NCBI GenBank assembly: GCA_902799245.1 | Contig: CADBZY010000006.1 | Span: 113,177-162,772 of the forward strand | Length of the DNA: 49,596 nucleotides | Direction of reading: 5' to 3' | Source of the DNA: an uncultured Ruminococcus sp. | GTDB lineage: Bacteria; Bacillota; Clostridia; Oscillospirales; Acutalibacteraceae | Part shown: piece by piece, positions 25,579 to 33,028 of the stretch | Layout: each line of letters starts with the position of its first letter | Numbering within the stretch: position 1 is the stretch's first letter | Translations under genes and position numbers: made by a program | The notes under the pieces: model-generated | The model's input: only the letters and a program-made list of their open reading frames with translations | The model's database searches: none | Told to the model about the DNA's origin: nothing

Positions 25579-26490
25579 TTACTTCTTCTCTCCGAGGAGC
25601 TTGACCAGCACGGCCTTCTGCGCGTGCAGACGGTTCTCGGCTTCCTCGAATATCTCGTTGGCGTGCGCCTCGAGCATAGCGGAGGTGATTTCCTCGCCTC
25701 TGTGAGCCGGCAGACAATGGAGCACCATGGCGTCGCTCTTGGCGTACTTCATAACCTCGTCATTGATCTGGAAGCCGGCGAATATCGCTCTGCGCTGCGC
25801 CGCTTCTTCCTCCTGACCCATGGAAGCCCATACGTCAGTGATCACAACGTCGGCCGCACGCGCCGCGCCTCTCGGGTCGCGGTACATCTCAAAGCCGCCA
25901 ACCTGCGCGGCAAATTCGATGACCGAACGGTCAGGCTCATAGCCCTCGGGACATGCCACGGCAACCTTCATTCCGCATTTCAGAGCGCCTACAATGAGGG
26001 AATTCATCATGTTGTTGCCGTCGCCGATGAAGCAGAGCTTCAGACCGTCGAGTCTGCCCTTGACCTCGCGGATGGTCATGAGGTCGGCAAGCACCTGACA
26101 GGGATGCGCAAAGTCGGTCAGTCCGTTGATAACAGGGATAGCGCCGTACTTGGCGAGATCCTCCACCTCGCGCTGCTCATAGGTTCTGATCATGATAGCG
26201 TCCAGATAACGGGACAGCACACGCGCGGTGTCCTCCACAGGCTCGCCTCTGCCGATCTGCAGATCATTGGACGAAAGGAAAAGCGCCTGTCCGCCGAGCT
26301 GGTACATTCCAACCTCAAAGGAAACCCTTGTGCGGGTGGACGACTTCTGGAAGATCATGCCGAGCGTCTTGCCCTCGAGCAGACGGTGGCTGATGCCGTG
26401 CTTCTGCTCATATTTGAGCTGATCGGCAAGATTGAGTATATCGTTGATCTGCGCGGGAGTCAGATCGAGCATTTTCAAAAGATGGTTCAT
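25579..26490 (-). CDS. argF: Ornithine carbamoyltransferase
   Basis: 303 residues. Transfers the carbamoyl group from carbamoyl phosphate to ornithine, giving citrulline. Carbamoyl-phosphate site SSTRTR (residues 50-55), QIGRGEPVEDTARVLSRY, the HPCQ motif and the ornithine-type HCLPAHRGEE near residue 265 are all intact. I take the ATG at 26490, with GGAGG upstream, rather than an in-frame ATG at 26514 that precedes the ribosome site. Last arg gene of the cluster in this window, with its own promoter and terminator. Confidence 0.96.
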   Translation of the reverse strand: MNHLLKMLDLTPAQINDILNLADQLKYEQKHGISHRLLEGKTLGMIFQKSSTRTRVSFEVGMYQLGGQALFLSSNDLQIGRGEPVEDTARVLSRYLDAIMIRTYEQREVEDLAKYGAIPVINGLTDFAHPCQVLADLMTIREVKGRLDGLKLCFIGDGNNMMNSLIVGALKCGMKVAVACPEGYEPDRSVIEFAAQVGGFEMYRDPRGAARAADVVITDVWASMGQEEEAAQRRAIFAGFQINDEVMKYAKSDAMVLHCLPAHRGEEITSAMLEAHANEIFEEAENRLHAQKAVLVKLLGEKK

Positions 26491-26535
26491 TCCAAATAAC
26501 CTCCGTATATACACAAATTTTTATCCGTAGAAGTT

Positions 26536-26544
26536 ATTATAACA
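26536..26544 (-). promoter_or_regulatory. Extended -10 promoter of argF
   Basis: Minus strand TGTTATAAT; -10 at 26536-26541. No good -35. It is about 46 bases upstream of the start. AT-rich dyads upstream (26560-26580) could be weak ArgR half-sites, but none matches the full box. Confidence 0.5.
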
Positions 26545-26631
26545 TATATTACGAAATAAATATTGAATATTGTATGAAAAATATGTGATTATCCGTTTAA
26601 GTCGCCTGAAATACGCCCTTTCAGCCCATTA

Positions 26632-27375
26632 TCACAGCGCTGAAAAGACCTTGCCCAGACTCTCGTTGATCACAAGATCAGCCTTGCCGTCGTAAGGCGT
26701 GGCGTCGCGGTTGATCAGCACAAGGCTTTCGCCGCGGAAGTAATTGATAAGTCCGCTGGCCGGATAGACCGTCAGCGACGTACCTGCGACGATGAGCATA
26801 TCCGCCTTTGCAATGGCGTTGATGGACTGCTCGATCACGCGGTTGTCAAGCGCTTCCTCATACAGCACCACATCCGGCTTGATCACGCCGCCACATTCGC
26901 ACCTCGGTATTCCACGGCTGCCGAACACCTTCTGCGCGCTGTGGAACTTGCCGCACTTCATGCAGTAATTGCGGAGCACGCTACCGTGAAGCTCAAGCAC
27001 TCGTTTTGATCCCGCCTTCTGGTGCAAACCGTCGATATTCTGCGTGACAACGGCGGTGAGCTTGCCCTTCTTTTCCAGTTCGGCCAGCTTGAAATGGGTG
27101 ATGTTGGGCTCATATTTCAGCGAATTGAGCTTGTCGCGGTAAAACCGGTAGAATTCCTCCGGCATTCTGTCAAAGAATGTGCGGCTGAGAATCTGCTCGG
27201 GCGGATAGTCGTACTTCTGGTTGTAAAGCCCGTCCTTGCTGCGGAAATCGGGAATTCCGCTCTCGGTGGATACGCCCGCGCCGCCGAAGAAAACGATATT
27301 CGGGCTTTCCTCCACCAGTATCTTGAATTTCAATATCTTCGGGTCTTCATGCAACATGATCTTATTGTCTGCCAT
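26632..27375 (-). CDS. cobB: NAD-dependent protein deacylase (sirtuin)
   Basis: 247 residues, a compact Sir2 enzyme that removes acyl groups from lysines using NAD. NAD-binding GAGVSTESGIPDFRS (about 32-46), TQNIDGLHQKAG, and the catalytic His in LELHGS. Zinc site from CMKC and a later CEC (about 138-160), a variant of the usual two CxxC pairs. C-terminal GTSLTVYPA and INRDATPYD close the Rossmann domain. It sits between argF and a second carbamoyltransferase. Acetylation control of arginine enzymes is known in other bacteria, so a link is conceivable but unproven. Confidence 0.95.
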   Translation of the reverse strand: MADNKIMLHEDPKILKFKILVEESPNIVFFGGAGVSTESGIPDFRSKDGLYNQKYDYPPEQILSRTFFDRMPEEFYRFYRDKLNSLKYEPNITHFKLAELEKKGKLTAVVTQNIDGLHQKAGSKRVLELHGSVLRNYCMKCGKFHSAQKVFGSRGIPRCECGGVIKPDVVLYEEALDNRVIEQSINAIAKADMLIVAGTSLTVYPASGLINYFRGESLVLINRDATPYDGKADLVINESLGKVFSAL

Positions 27376-27401
27376 TTTATAAATACACCGCCTTTTTATT
27401 T

Positions 27402-27429
27402 AGGTAGAAGGTAGTAGGTGGAAGGTAGA
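27402..27429 (+). repeat. 7-bp tandem repeat array AGGTAGN (4 units)
   Basis: Four units: AGGTAGA, AGGTAGT, AGGTGGA, AGGTAGA. Located between the carbamoyltransferase-like gene and the sirtuin gene. The left flank plus first two units, ATTTAGGTAGAAGGTAG, is identical to the (inverted) right flank of the four-helix-bundle element at 47.1 kb. Confidence 0.9.
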
Positions 27430-27447
27430 ACGGTTTTCACCCATTCG

Positions 27448-28284
27448 TCAGGAATCAAACAACAAATAATACAGCACCGCCTGCTGCACTTCGAGCAGGC
27501 AGGATTTGAATTCATAGCCCACAAAGCCGTACCGGTCATCCTTTACGACCTCGGCGGATACTTCTTCACCGCGGTAGAAGGGAGGACAGGGATTGAGCAG
27601 CTTGCACCCGGAGCTTTGCATGATTTCCGGCGTGATCTGATAGCCGCTGAAATCCGGCAGCTTGTCGGCGCTGAGTGAATCGGTGCAGATCACGTCCTTG
27701 CCGATAGCCGCCCGCATTAAATCGGGAATATTCTCCACGCCATCCATCGCGTATTTCGGCGGACAGCTCTGTGTCAGCTCAAAGCCGAACAGCGCCGCCG
27801 CTTCCTTCCACGCGAGAGCGATATTTCCGCACGCTCCCACAAAGAGGATTTTCAGCCGGGACACGTCGGGGAATATTTTGGAAAGCGCGTACACGTCCGA
27901 AAGCATTTCGCAGGGGTGGTTGACGTCGGTCATGGCGTTGATGATGGGAATGTCCGAATGTTCCGCCATTTTGTCGAGCAATGAAATGTCCGTGTGCCTT
28001 ACCACAATTCCGCTCACCCAGTTGCTCAGATAAGCGACCACGTCGCCAACGTCCTCCTTCTTGTCGAGCGCCGACGGAGGGAACAGCACGCTCTGACCGC
28101 CCATCAGGTATATCCCGCGCTCATAGGTAACTCTCGTGCGGATGCTGGATTCGGGGAAGAAAAGCGCAACCGTGTGATCTTTTAAACAGCTCCTGTGCTT
28201 CCCGGCGCGAAATTCATCGGCCAGCCGGAAAATCTCCCGCGCGTCGTTGATGGAAAGGTCGCTGAGCCTGATCAGGTGTTTCAT
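27448..28284 (-). CDS. Divergent aspartate/ornithine-type carbamoyltransferase paralogue
   Basis: 278 residues with the two-domain carbamoyltransferase layout. The phosphate site is SSIRTR (46-51) instead of STRTR. The 80s loop DKKED (74-78) recalls the Lys of aspartate transcarbamylase. HPCE (123-126) replaces the ornithine enzyme's HPCQ. The C-terminal site is NPCPPFYRGEE (231-241) instead of HCLPAHRGEE. Both lobes are present, but the substrate loop is neither ornithine- nor aspartate-type, and a standard ArgF is nearby. It may act on an altered amino-acid substrate, as the acetyl- and succinyl-ornithine enzymes do, or be regulatory. Start ATG has GGAGG. Confidence 0.8.
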   Translation of the reverse strand: MKHLIRLSDLSINDAREIFRLADEFRAGKHRSCLKDHTVALFFPESSIRTRVTYERGIYLMGGQSVLFPPSALDKKEDVGDVVAYLSNWVSGIVVRHTDISLLDKMAEHSDIPIINAMTDVNHPCEMLSDVYALSKIFPDVSRLKILFVGACGNIALAWKEAAALFGFELTQSCPPKYAMDGVENIPDLMRAAIGKDVICTDSLSADKLPDFSGYQITPEIMQSSGCKLLNPCPPFYRGEEVSAEVVKDDRYGFVGYEFKSCLLEVQQAVLYYLLFDS

Positions 28285-28312
28285 TGAAACGCCTCCTCTG
28301 TGAATTCAGCGA

Positions 28313-28780
28313 TCAGAACGCCGTTCCCCAACTATCCAGCACATATTCCCCTTCGGAAACGTATTTCAGATAGCCGCACGCATATTTATCCCTGACCCAT
28401 TGACCGTCCAGTTCTCCGTTGGCAGGCGTAAGCGGAATGGGATCGGTTCCGTCAGGCGCCTTCAGATCGTAGGTTGCGGCAAAAACAATGTCGTTATCCG
28501 AGAAATTGTAGTCTTGGAATAATTCCGCTTCCTCCGCTATTTCTTCGGCGGAATAGATTTTGATCGTTTTGAATTCGCATAATTCCATATTCTCGCCGTA
28601 CATTTTGGTAAACTCATCAAGAAGATGATTTTCGACCTGCTGTGCCGCTGTCAATTCGGACTGTGACGCGATGTCAGAGGATACCGCTTCGGATTTTGAA
28701 TTGCCGCAGGCGCAGAGGGATACTGTCAGTGCGACGGCCAGCGCTAAAATAATTGTTCTGAATAAATTTGTCTTTTTCAT
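28313..28780 (-). CDS. Small lipoprotein, unknown function
   Basis: 155 residues with signal peptide and lipobox SLCAC. The mature part is acidic, with no domain I recognise; a short YDLKAPDGTDP segment and a C-terminal WGTAF are visible. Start ATG follows CGGAGG. It lies between argC and the carbamoyltransferase paralogue on the same strand and could be co-transcribed with them. Confidence 0.78.
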   Translation of the reverse strand: MKKTNLFRTIILALAVALTVSLCACGNSKSEAVSSDIASQSELTAAQQVENHLLDEFTKMYGENMELCEFKTIKIYSAEEIAEEAELFQDYNFSDNDIVFAATYDLKAPDGTDPIPLTPANGELDGQWVRDKYACGYLKYVSEGEYVLDSWGTAF

Positions 28781-28816
28781 TTTGAAATGACCTCCGTTAA
28801 TAATGATTGATCTGCG

Positions 28817-29767
28817 TCATATTTGCAGACCCTTTGCCTCGTCGCAGCCGAGCATGATATTCAGGCATTGAATCGCCGCGCCGGATGCGCCCTTGCCGAG
28901 GTTGTCAAACTGCGCCGACACGACAATTCTGTCTTCGTTGCCGGTGACATAGATCTTCATGCCGTCCCAGCCGGAGAGGGAATTGCCTGCCAGCATACCG
29001 CCGTACAATTCCGAACCGCCTGTTTCATCCACCTTGACGAATGTCTCGCCCTTATAGTAGTCGGCATAGAATTTATTCAAGTCATGCGGAGTTTTATATT
29101 TTTTGAAAAAATCGGTGTAAAGCGGCACCGAAACCACCATACCGCTGTAGTAATCCGCGACGATGGGAGAGAAAAGCGGCAGCCTTTCCAGACCCGTGAC
29201 AGCCTTCATCTCTTTCAGGTGCTTATGCTGCTGGGTGAGGCCGTATTCTCTGGGAGCGTCGATGTCGGTGTGTCTGCCTTCGGACTCATATTCGGCGATC
29301 ATCTTCTTGCCGCCGCCGCTGTAGCCGGTCAGCGAGAAGGCGGAAACCGGATAATCCTTCGGCAGGATTCCGCCGGCAATCAGCGGATATACCACCCCGA
29401 TGAAGCCGCTTGCGTGACAGCCTGGAACGGCAATCCGTTTGCCCGTCCTGATCGCCTCCCTGTGCGACTCGGAAAGCTCCGGGAAACCGTATGCCCAGCC
29501 GATTTCCGTGCGGTGCGCGGTGGAAGTGTCGATGATGCGGACGTTTTCATTTTCTACAAGGCTCACCGATTCCCTCGCCGCCGCGTCCGGCAGGCAGAGG
29601 AAGGTGATGTCGGAGGCATTGATCAGCCGCCTGCGCTCGTCGGGATCCTTGCGCAGTTCGCTTGCAATGCGGAGCAGCTCAATGTCGTCCCGTCCCTCAA
29701 ACCGCTCGTAAATGCGCAGTCCGGTGGTGCCTTCGCTGCCGTCGATGAAGATTTTTGTCTTTCCCAT
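28817..29767 (-). CDS. argC: N-acetyl-gamma-glutamyl-phosphate reductase (short type)
   Basis: 316 residues, the length of the short type-2 ArgC, which reduces N-acetylglutamyl phosphate to the semialdehyde with NADPH. Nucleotide site GSEGTTGLRI (residues 10-19), then FLCLPDAA, and the catalytic Cys in VPGCHASGF. The annotated start is ATG at 29767; an upstream in-frame TTG at 29773 is less likely. Type-2 ArgC is less common than the roughly 345-residue type 1. It lies 36 bases upstream of a small lipoprotein gene. Confidence 0.95.
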   Translation of the reverse strand: MGKTKIFIDGSEGTTGLRIYERFEGRDDIELLRIASELRKDPDERRRLINASDITFLCLPDAAARESVSLVENENVRIIDTSTAHRTEIGWAYGFPELSESHREAIRTGKRIAVPGCHASGFIGVVYPLIAGGILPKDYPVSAFSLTGYSGGGKKMIAEYESEGRHTDIDAPREYGLTQQHKHLKEMKAVTGLERLPLFSPIVADYYSGMVVSVPLYTDFFKKYKTPHDLNKFYADYYKGETFVKVDETGGSELYGGMLAGNSLSGWDGMKIYVTGNEDRIVVSAQFDNLGKGASGAAIQCLNIMLGCDEAKGLQI

Positions 29768-29795
29768 TTTCAATCAATCCTGTCTGTCATTGTTG

Positions 29796-30041
29796 TCAAT
29801 GTTTTTCTGTAAAAAATTCGTCAAGGTCAATTTGTCTGCCCTTCAGATCGGTGACAGAATGCTTTTCCTCGTCGGTCAGGTCGCTTAGATAAATGCAGTA
29901 TTCGTTCGGATAGCCGCCGACAAACTGCATTTTGGGCAGCCCGATCTGCGACGGCTTTTGGATAAAAAGGCAAGGTCTGCCGAAATACTCCGTCAGCGTC
30001 AGCACCTCGCCGCGGTACAATACATCTTTTTCGTTCACCAT
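29796..30041 (-). CDS. Small conserved-looking protein of unknown function
   Basis: 81 residues, no recognised domain. The sequence has beta-strand-like segments (RGEVLTLTEYFGRPCLFIQ) and an acidic C-terminus. Its ATG overlaps the M13 peptidase stop by seven bases, so translation is probably coupled. It precedes argC by 28 bases. Confidence 0.7.
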   Translation of the reverse strand: MVNEKDVLYRGEVLTLTEYFGRPCLFIQKPSQIGLPKMQFVGGYPNEYCIYLSDLTDEEKHSVTDLKGRQIDLDEFFTEKH

Positions 30042-31945
30042 ATAATAATCCGTTTTTCTTCTGGAATATACATCTTGTCGGTCGGCTGCACTCCGAAGGT
30101 GTCATACCACTCGCTGAAATTGCGGGGCTGCATGTTCGCCCTGAGTTCGCTGGGAGAATGGACGTCCATTGTCAACAGAAGCTTGGTAAAGCTCTCTTTC
30201 GCCTTGATGCACCAAATTCTCGCCCAGTTGACGAAATAGGCGTTGAAATCGGGATGCTCCAGCTTGTGCATAATTGCAAGGGTAACAGCCATTCCTCCGT
30301 TATCGGCTATGTTTTCGGAGACCACCAGACCGCCGTTGACCTTTCCACCGTGAAAGGGAATGCCGTCAAACTGTGCGGTCATATCTTTTGTCTTGCCCTC
30401 GAAGGTTTCAAAATCCTCCTTCTTCCACCAGTCGAAGAGGTTGCCGTTTTCGTCGAAATGGGAGCCGTTGTTGTCGAAGGCGTGGGAAATCTCATGGCCG
30501 ATGACCGCGCCGATGCCGCCGAGATTTTCTTCCTTCTTCTGTTCGACGGAATAGAAGGGCTTTTGAAGGATGGCCGCAGGAAAGGTAATGTCATTTCTGA
30601 AGGGATCATAGCAGGCGTTGACCATGTGACCGGGCATCTGCCATTCGTCAGGATTGGTGGGCTTTTTCAGCTTTTCGAAATGGTGTTTTTTCTTCTGCCG
30701 GTTGATCTTTTCCAGCGCGTTGAAGAAGGAGTCGTCGTCGCTGACCTTCAAGGTATCAAAGAACGGATCATATCCATCGGGATAGCCCATTTTGATACGT
30801 ATACGGTTCAGCTTCAGAATGGCTTTTTCCTTGGTTTCATCCGCAAGTATGGCGTTATTTCTGATTCTCTGCCCATAGGTTTCGATGATTTCCCTGACAA
30901 TCGAAGTAATGTCCTTCTTGGCTTCCTCGCCAAAATATTTCCTGCCGTAATATACCCCTATCGGCTGGTCATACAGGGAGTCGATAAGACGGACGGCCTG
31001 CTTTTCAATGGGAGGCATCTCTTTGATTCCCATCAGTTTATTCATGGATTGCTGTGAAATTTCATAGATTTCCGGAGAAAGCGTCGGCGCGTACTGAAAG
31101 ATAGTATTCACATAACACCAGTGGATAAAAAGAGGAAATGTCTTTTCGTTGAATATCTCTTTGAAGCCATCGACATATCGGGGATTGGCGAGCACTAGCT
31201 TTTGAGGAACTTCGTCGCCGTACAGCTTTTCCAGCAGACCGGCAAGATCGAAGGGCGCCAGAAGGTCGCAGACCTCTTTTGTGTCTCTGGGATTGTACAT
31301 CTTGTAGTAATCCGCCATCTCCCTGCGGCTGAGCGCCTTTCTGCGGATCAGATCGTCAAAGGCAATGGTATCCTTAAGATAACGCTTTTGCTCCTTTCGG
31401 CTGAGAGGTGAAAATCTGAGTATGGCAGCCGCCATCTTCCTGTAAAGAGAAAGCATATAGTACCGGATGATCTTCTTGTCGTAATAGGATGTATCGGGCA
31501 GTATGAGACTTGGATTCGACAGGAAAAGACAGTGACATGAAGTGTTCTTCCAGTCCTCAGTGACTTCTATATCAAAGGGAAACGGGACGCTGTCGTACAG
31601 AAGCTCCAGATTTTTCACGTTGAAATCACTGACCGATGTGATGCTCTTGATCTTGTCAAGCAGCGGAAACAGCGGCTTCATGCCATCGTCGCTGCGTGCC
31701 TTACCGTCAAGTGTTTTTTTATACAGTCGCACAGCGTCCTCAAGGATCGGAATATCCGGTGTCTCCTCACCGTTGGCAAATTTCGCGCAATCGTCCATCA
31801 GGAGCTTTTCCACATCCTCCGCCAGCGTTGCGAACCCGCCTGTCATCGGCTTGTCGGCAGGAATCACCGCTTTTTTGATCCATTCGCCATTGACATAATG
31901 ATAAAGATCATCCTGTATTCTGACCGTTTCTTTTTTCTTACTCAT
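30035..31945 (-). CDS. pepO: M13 family zinc metallopeptidase (PepO/neprilysin-like)
   Basis: 636 residues, typical of bacterial PepO oligopeptidases. Zinc-binding HExxH in GHEISHAFDNNG, the third ligand in ENIADNGG, and a NACYDPFRNDITFPAAI segment in the substrate cleft. No signal peptide, so it is cytoplasmic like lactic-acid bacterial PepO. N-terminal M13 domain from about 10 to 400, catalytic domain after that. Start ATG with GAGGTGAT. It heads a transcript with the small overlapping gene downstream. Confidence 0.95.
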   Translation of the reverse strand: MSKKKETVRIQDDLYHYVNGEWIKKAVIPADKPMTGGFATLAEDVEKLLMDDCAKFANGEETPDIPILEDAVRLYKKTLDGKARSDDGMKPLFPLLDKIKSITSVSDFNVKNLELLYDSVPFPFDIEVTEDWKNTSCHCLFLSNPSLILPDTSYYDKKIIRYYMLSLYRKMAAAILRFSPLSRKEQKRYLKDTIAFDDLIRRKALSRREMADYYKMYNPRDTKEVCDLLAPFDLAGLLEKLYGDEVPQKLVLANPRYVDGFKEIFNEKTFPLFIHWCYVNTIFQYAPTLSPEIYEISQQSMNKLMGIKEMPPIEKQAVRLIDSLYDQPIGVYYGRKYFGEEAKKDITSIVREIIETYGQRIRNNAILADETKEKAILKLNRIRIKMGYPDGYDPFFDTLKVSDDDSFFNALEKINRQKKKHHFEKLKKPTNPDEWQMPGHMVNACYDPFRNDITFPAAILQKPFYSVEQKKEENLGGIGAVIGHEISHAFDNNGSHFDENGNLFDWWKKEDFETFEGKTKDMTAQFDGIPFHGGKVNGGLVVSENIADNGGMAVTLAIMHKLEHPDFNAYFVNWARIWCIKAKESFTKLLLTMDVHSPSELRANMQPRNFSEWYDTFGVQPTDKMYIPEEKRIIIW

Positions 31946-32032
31946 ACTATATCACCTCAATCAAAGATTTGCAATATTTTTTCGATACTTCCCCATAACG
32001 TATATTTCAAAGGCGTCATATTTTCTTCCGTC

Positions 32033-32067
32033 ATTATTCTTTATTCAATATTCACCATTCATTATTC
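32033..32067 (-). repeat. Second 7-bp tandem repeat family (NNNATTC, 5 units)
   Basis: Five consecutive plus-strand units: ATTATTC, TTTATTC, AATATTC, ACCATTC, ATTATTC. They lie in the 146-base gap upstream of the M13 peptidase. A 17-mer palindrome-like sequence follows directly (32073-32089). Confidence 0.88.
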
Positions 32068-32072
32068 TTTTT

Positions 32073-32089
32073 GCGAGCGAATGCGAGCG
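32073..32089 (+). repeat. 17-mer shared in inverted orientation with 45776-45792
   Basis: gcgagcgaatgcgagcg here is the exact reverse complement of 45776-45792, which lies in a multi-hairpin intergenic repeat. It ends three bases before the stop codon of the DUF2262 gene. Confidence 0.9.
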
Positions 32090-32091
32090 CA

Positions 32092-32613
32092 TCAGCCCCA
32101 CAGGGCGCAGGATTCGATGCTGCCCGAAATGTCGGCGTTGACTCCAAGTCCGTGGTCAGTGAACATATCGTCGAGATTGTAGTCAAAGAATATACTGCCG
32201 TCGCTGTAGAAACAGATGAAATTCATAGCAATGCGGCGCATGAATGCTTCTTTGGAGATGGTTTCCCCTTCGCTGTCGCTCTCACAGCTCCCCCATGTTT
32301 CGATGGTTCCGTCTTTCTCGGCAAATTCGTCGGCGGCAGATTGCTTGATTCTTGCGTCCCAGTCGGCGGCGTTCGGTACGAAGGAATGAAAATGCTGCAA
32401 GGCCTTTTGTGCCGTCCCCGTTTCTGTGCCATCCGGTTCAAGCATGATGTCCACTTTGCCGCCGAGCAGGTCAATTTCGCCGGAGAAGTATTTGTCTGTT
32501 TCGGGATTTTTCATGGTAAAGGTTCCCAGCTCGTCCTCGATGACAAGCGGCTGGGGCTTTGCTTTTCGTTTGCCAAGAAACAATCCCGAAAACTTATGGC
32601 TGAATATCGGCAT
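32092..32613 (-). CDS. DUF2262-like protein
   Basis: 173 residues from the ATG at 32613, which has GGAGGAGG upstream; in-frame codons further up overlap the VanZ-like gene more and have no ribosome site. The core (VIEDELGTFTMKNPETDKYFSGEIDLLGGKVDIMLEPD without gaps in the protein, about 23-60) fits the DUF2262 pattern, a family with no known activity often found as isolated single-domain genes. Overlaps the upstream VanZ-like gene by 20 bases, so they are translationally coupled. Confidence 0.72.
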   Translation of the reverse strand: MPIFSHKFSGLFLGKRKAKPQPLVIEDELGTFTMKNPETDKYFSGEIDLLGGKVDIMLEPDGTETGTAQKALQHFHSFVPNAADWDARIKQSAADEFAEKDGTIETWGSCESDSEGETISKEAFMRRIAMNFICFYSDGSIFFDYNLDDMFTDHGLGVNADISGSIESCALWG

Positions 32614-33028
32614 GTTTTTTCCTCCTCCGTGAAAGCAATGTTTTAAACAACAGAAATATTCCGTACCCCATAGCGCAGCCAAGCGTATTCAGAATTATAT
32701 CGTCAATGTCGGATGTCCTTGCACTGATAGGGAGCTGTAACAGTTCAATGCACAGCGAGATAAACGCACCTCCCGCCAGCACCTTCCAGAAATGATCCAT
32801 CCTCTTGTACAGTATAGGCAGGATGATTCCGCTCGGAATAAACAGCGCAACGTTGCCGATTATGTTGATTAATATATCCTGCGTTGTGTCGAATTCCGCT
32901 ATATGCATCAGCGGCACAGGATTAATCCAGAGCGGAAAAAGCTCGTCCCGGTCGAAAATCAAAGGCTGTATCTTTCCGTCCACATGGAAGAACGGATAAA
33001 TCGTTACCCTATTATTTTCCGAACTCAT
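32594..33028 (-). CDS. VanZ-like membrane protein
   Basis: 144 residues, four hydrophobic segments. NIIGNVALFIPSGIILP followed by SLCIELLQLPISARTSDIDDIILNTLG is the VanZ-family signature, with the conserved acidic ELLQ and DIDDII stretch. Named after a teicoplanin-resistance accessory gene, but most members are of unknown function, and nothing here suggests glycopeptide resistance. Its ATG overlaps the end of the GH13 gene by 17 bases. Confidence 0.88.
   Translation of the reverse strand: MSSENNRVTIYPFFHVDGKIQPLIFDRDELFPLWINPVPLMHIAEFDTTQDILINIIGNVALFIPSGIILPILYKRMDHFWKVLAGGAFISLCIELLQLPISARTSDIDDIILNTLGCAMGYGIFLLFKTLLSRRRKKHADIQP

Noticed and set aside
26545-26585. An ARG box upstream of argF.
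   Set aside because: Half-sites TGAAT and similar are present, but the second half and spacing do not fit the box.
32594-33028. VanZ-like gene as a sign of glycopeptide resistance.
   Set aside because: No vanH/A/X/Y/S/R genes are in the window, and the VanZ family is widespread without any resistance role.
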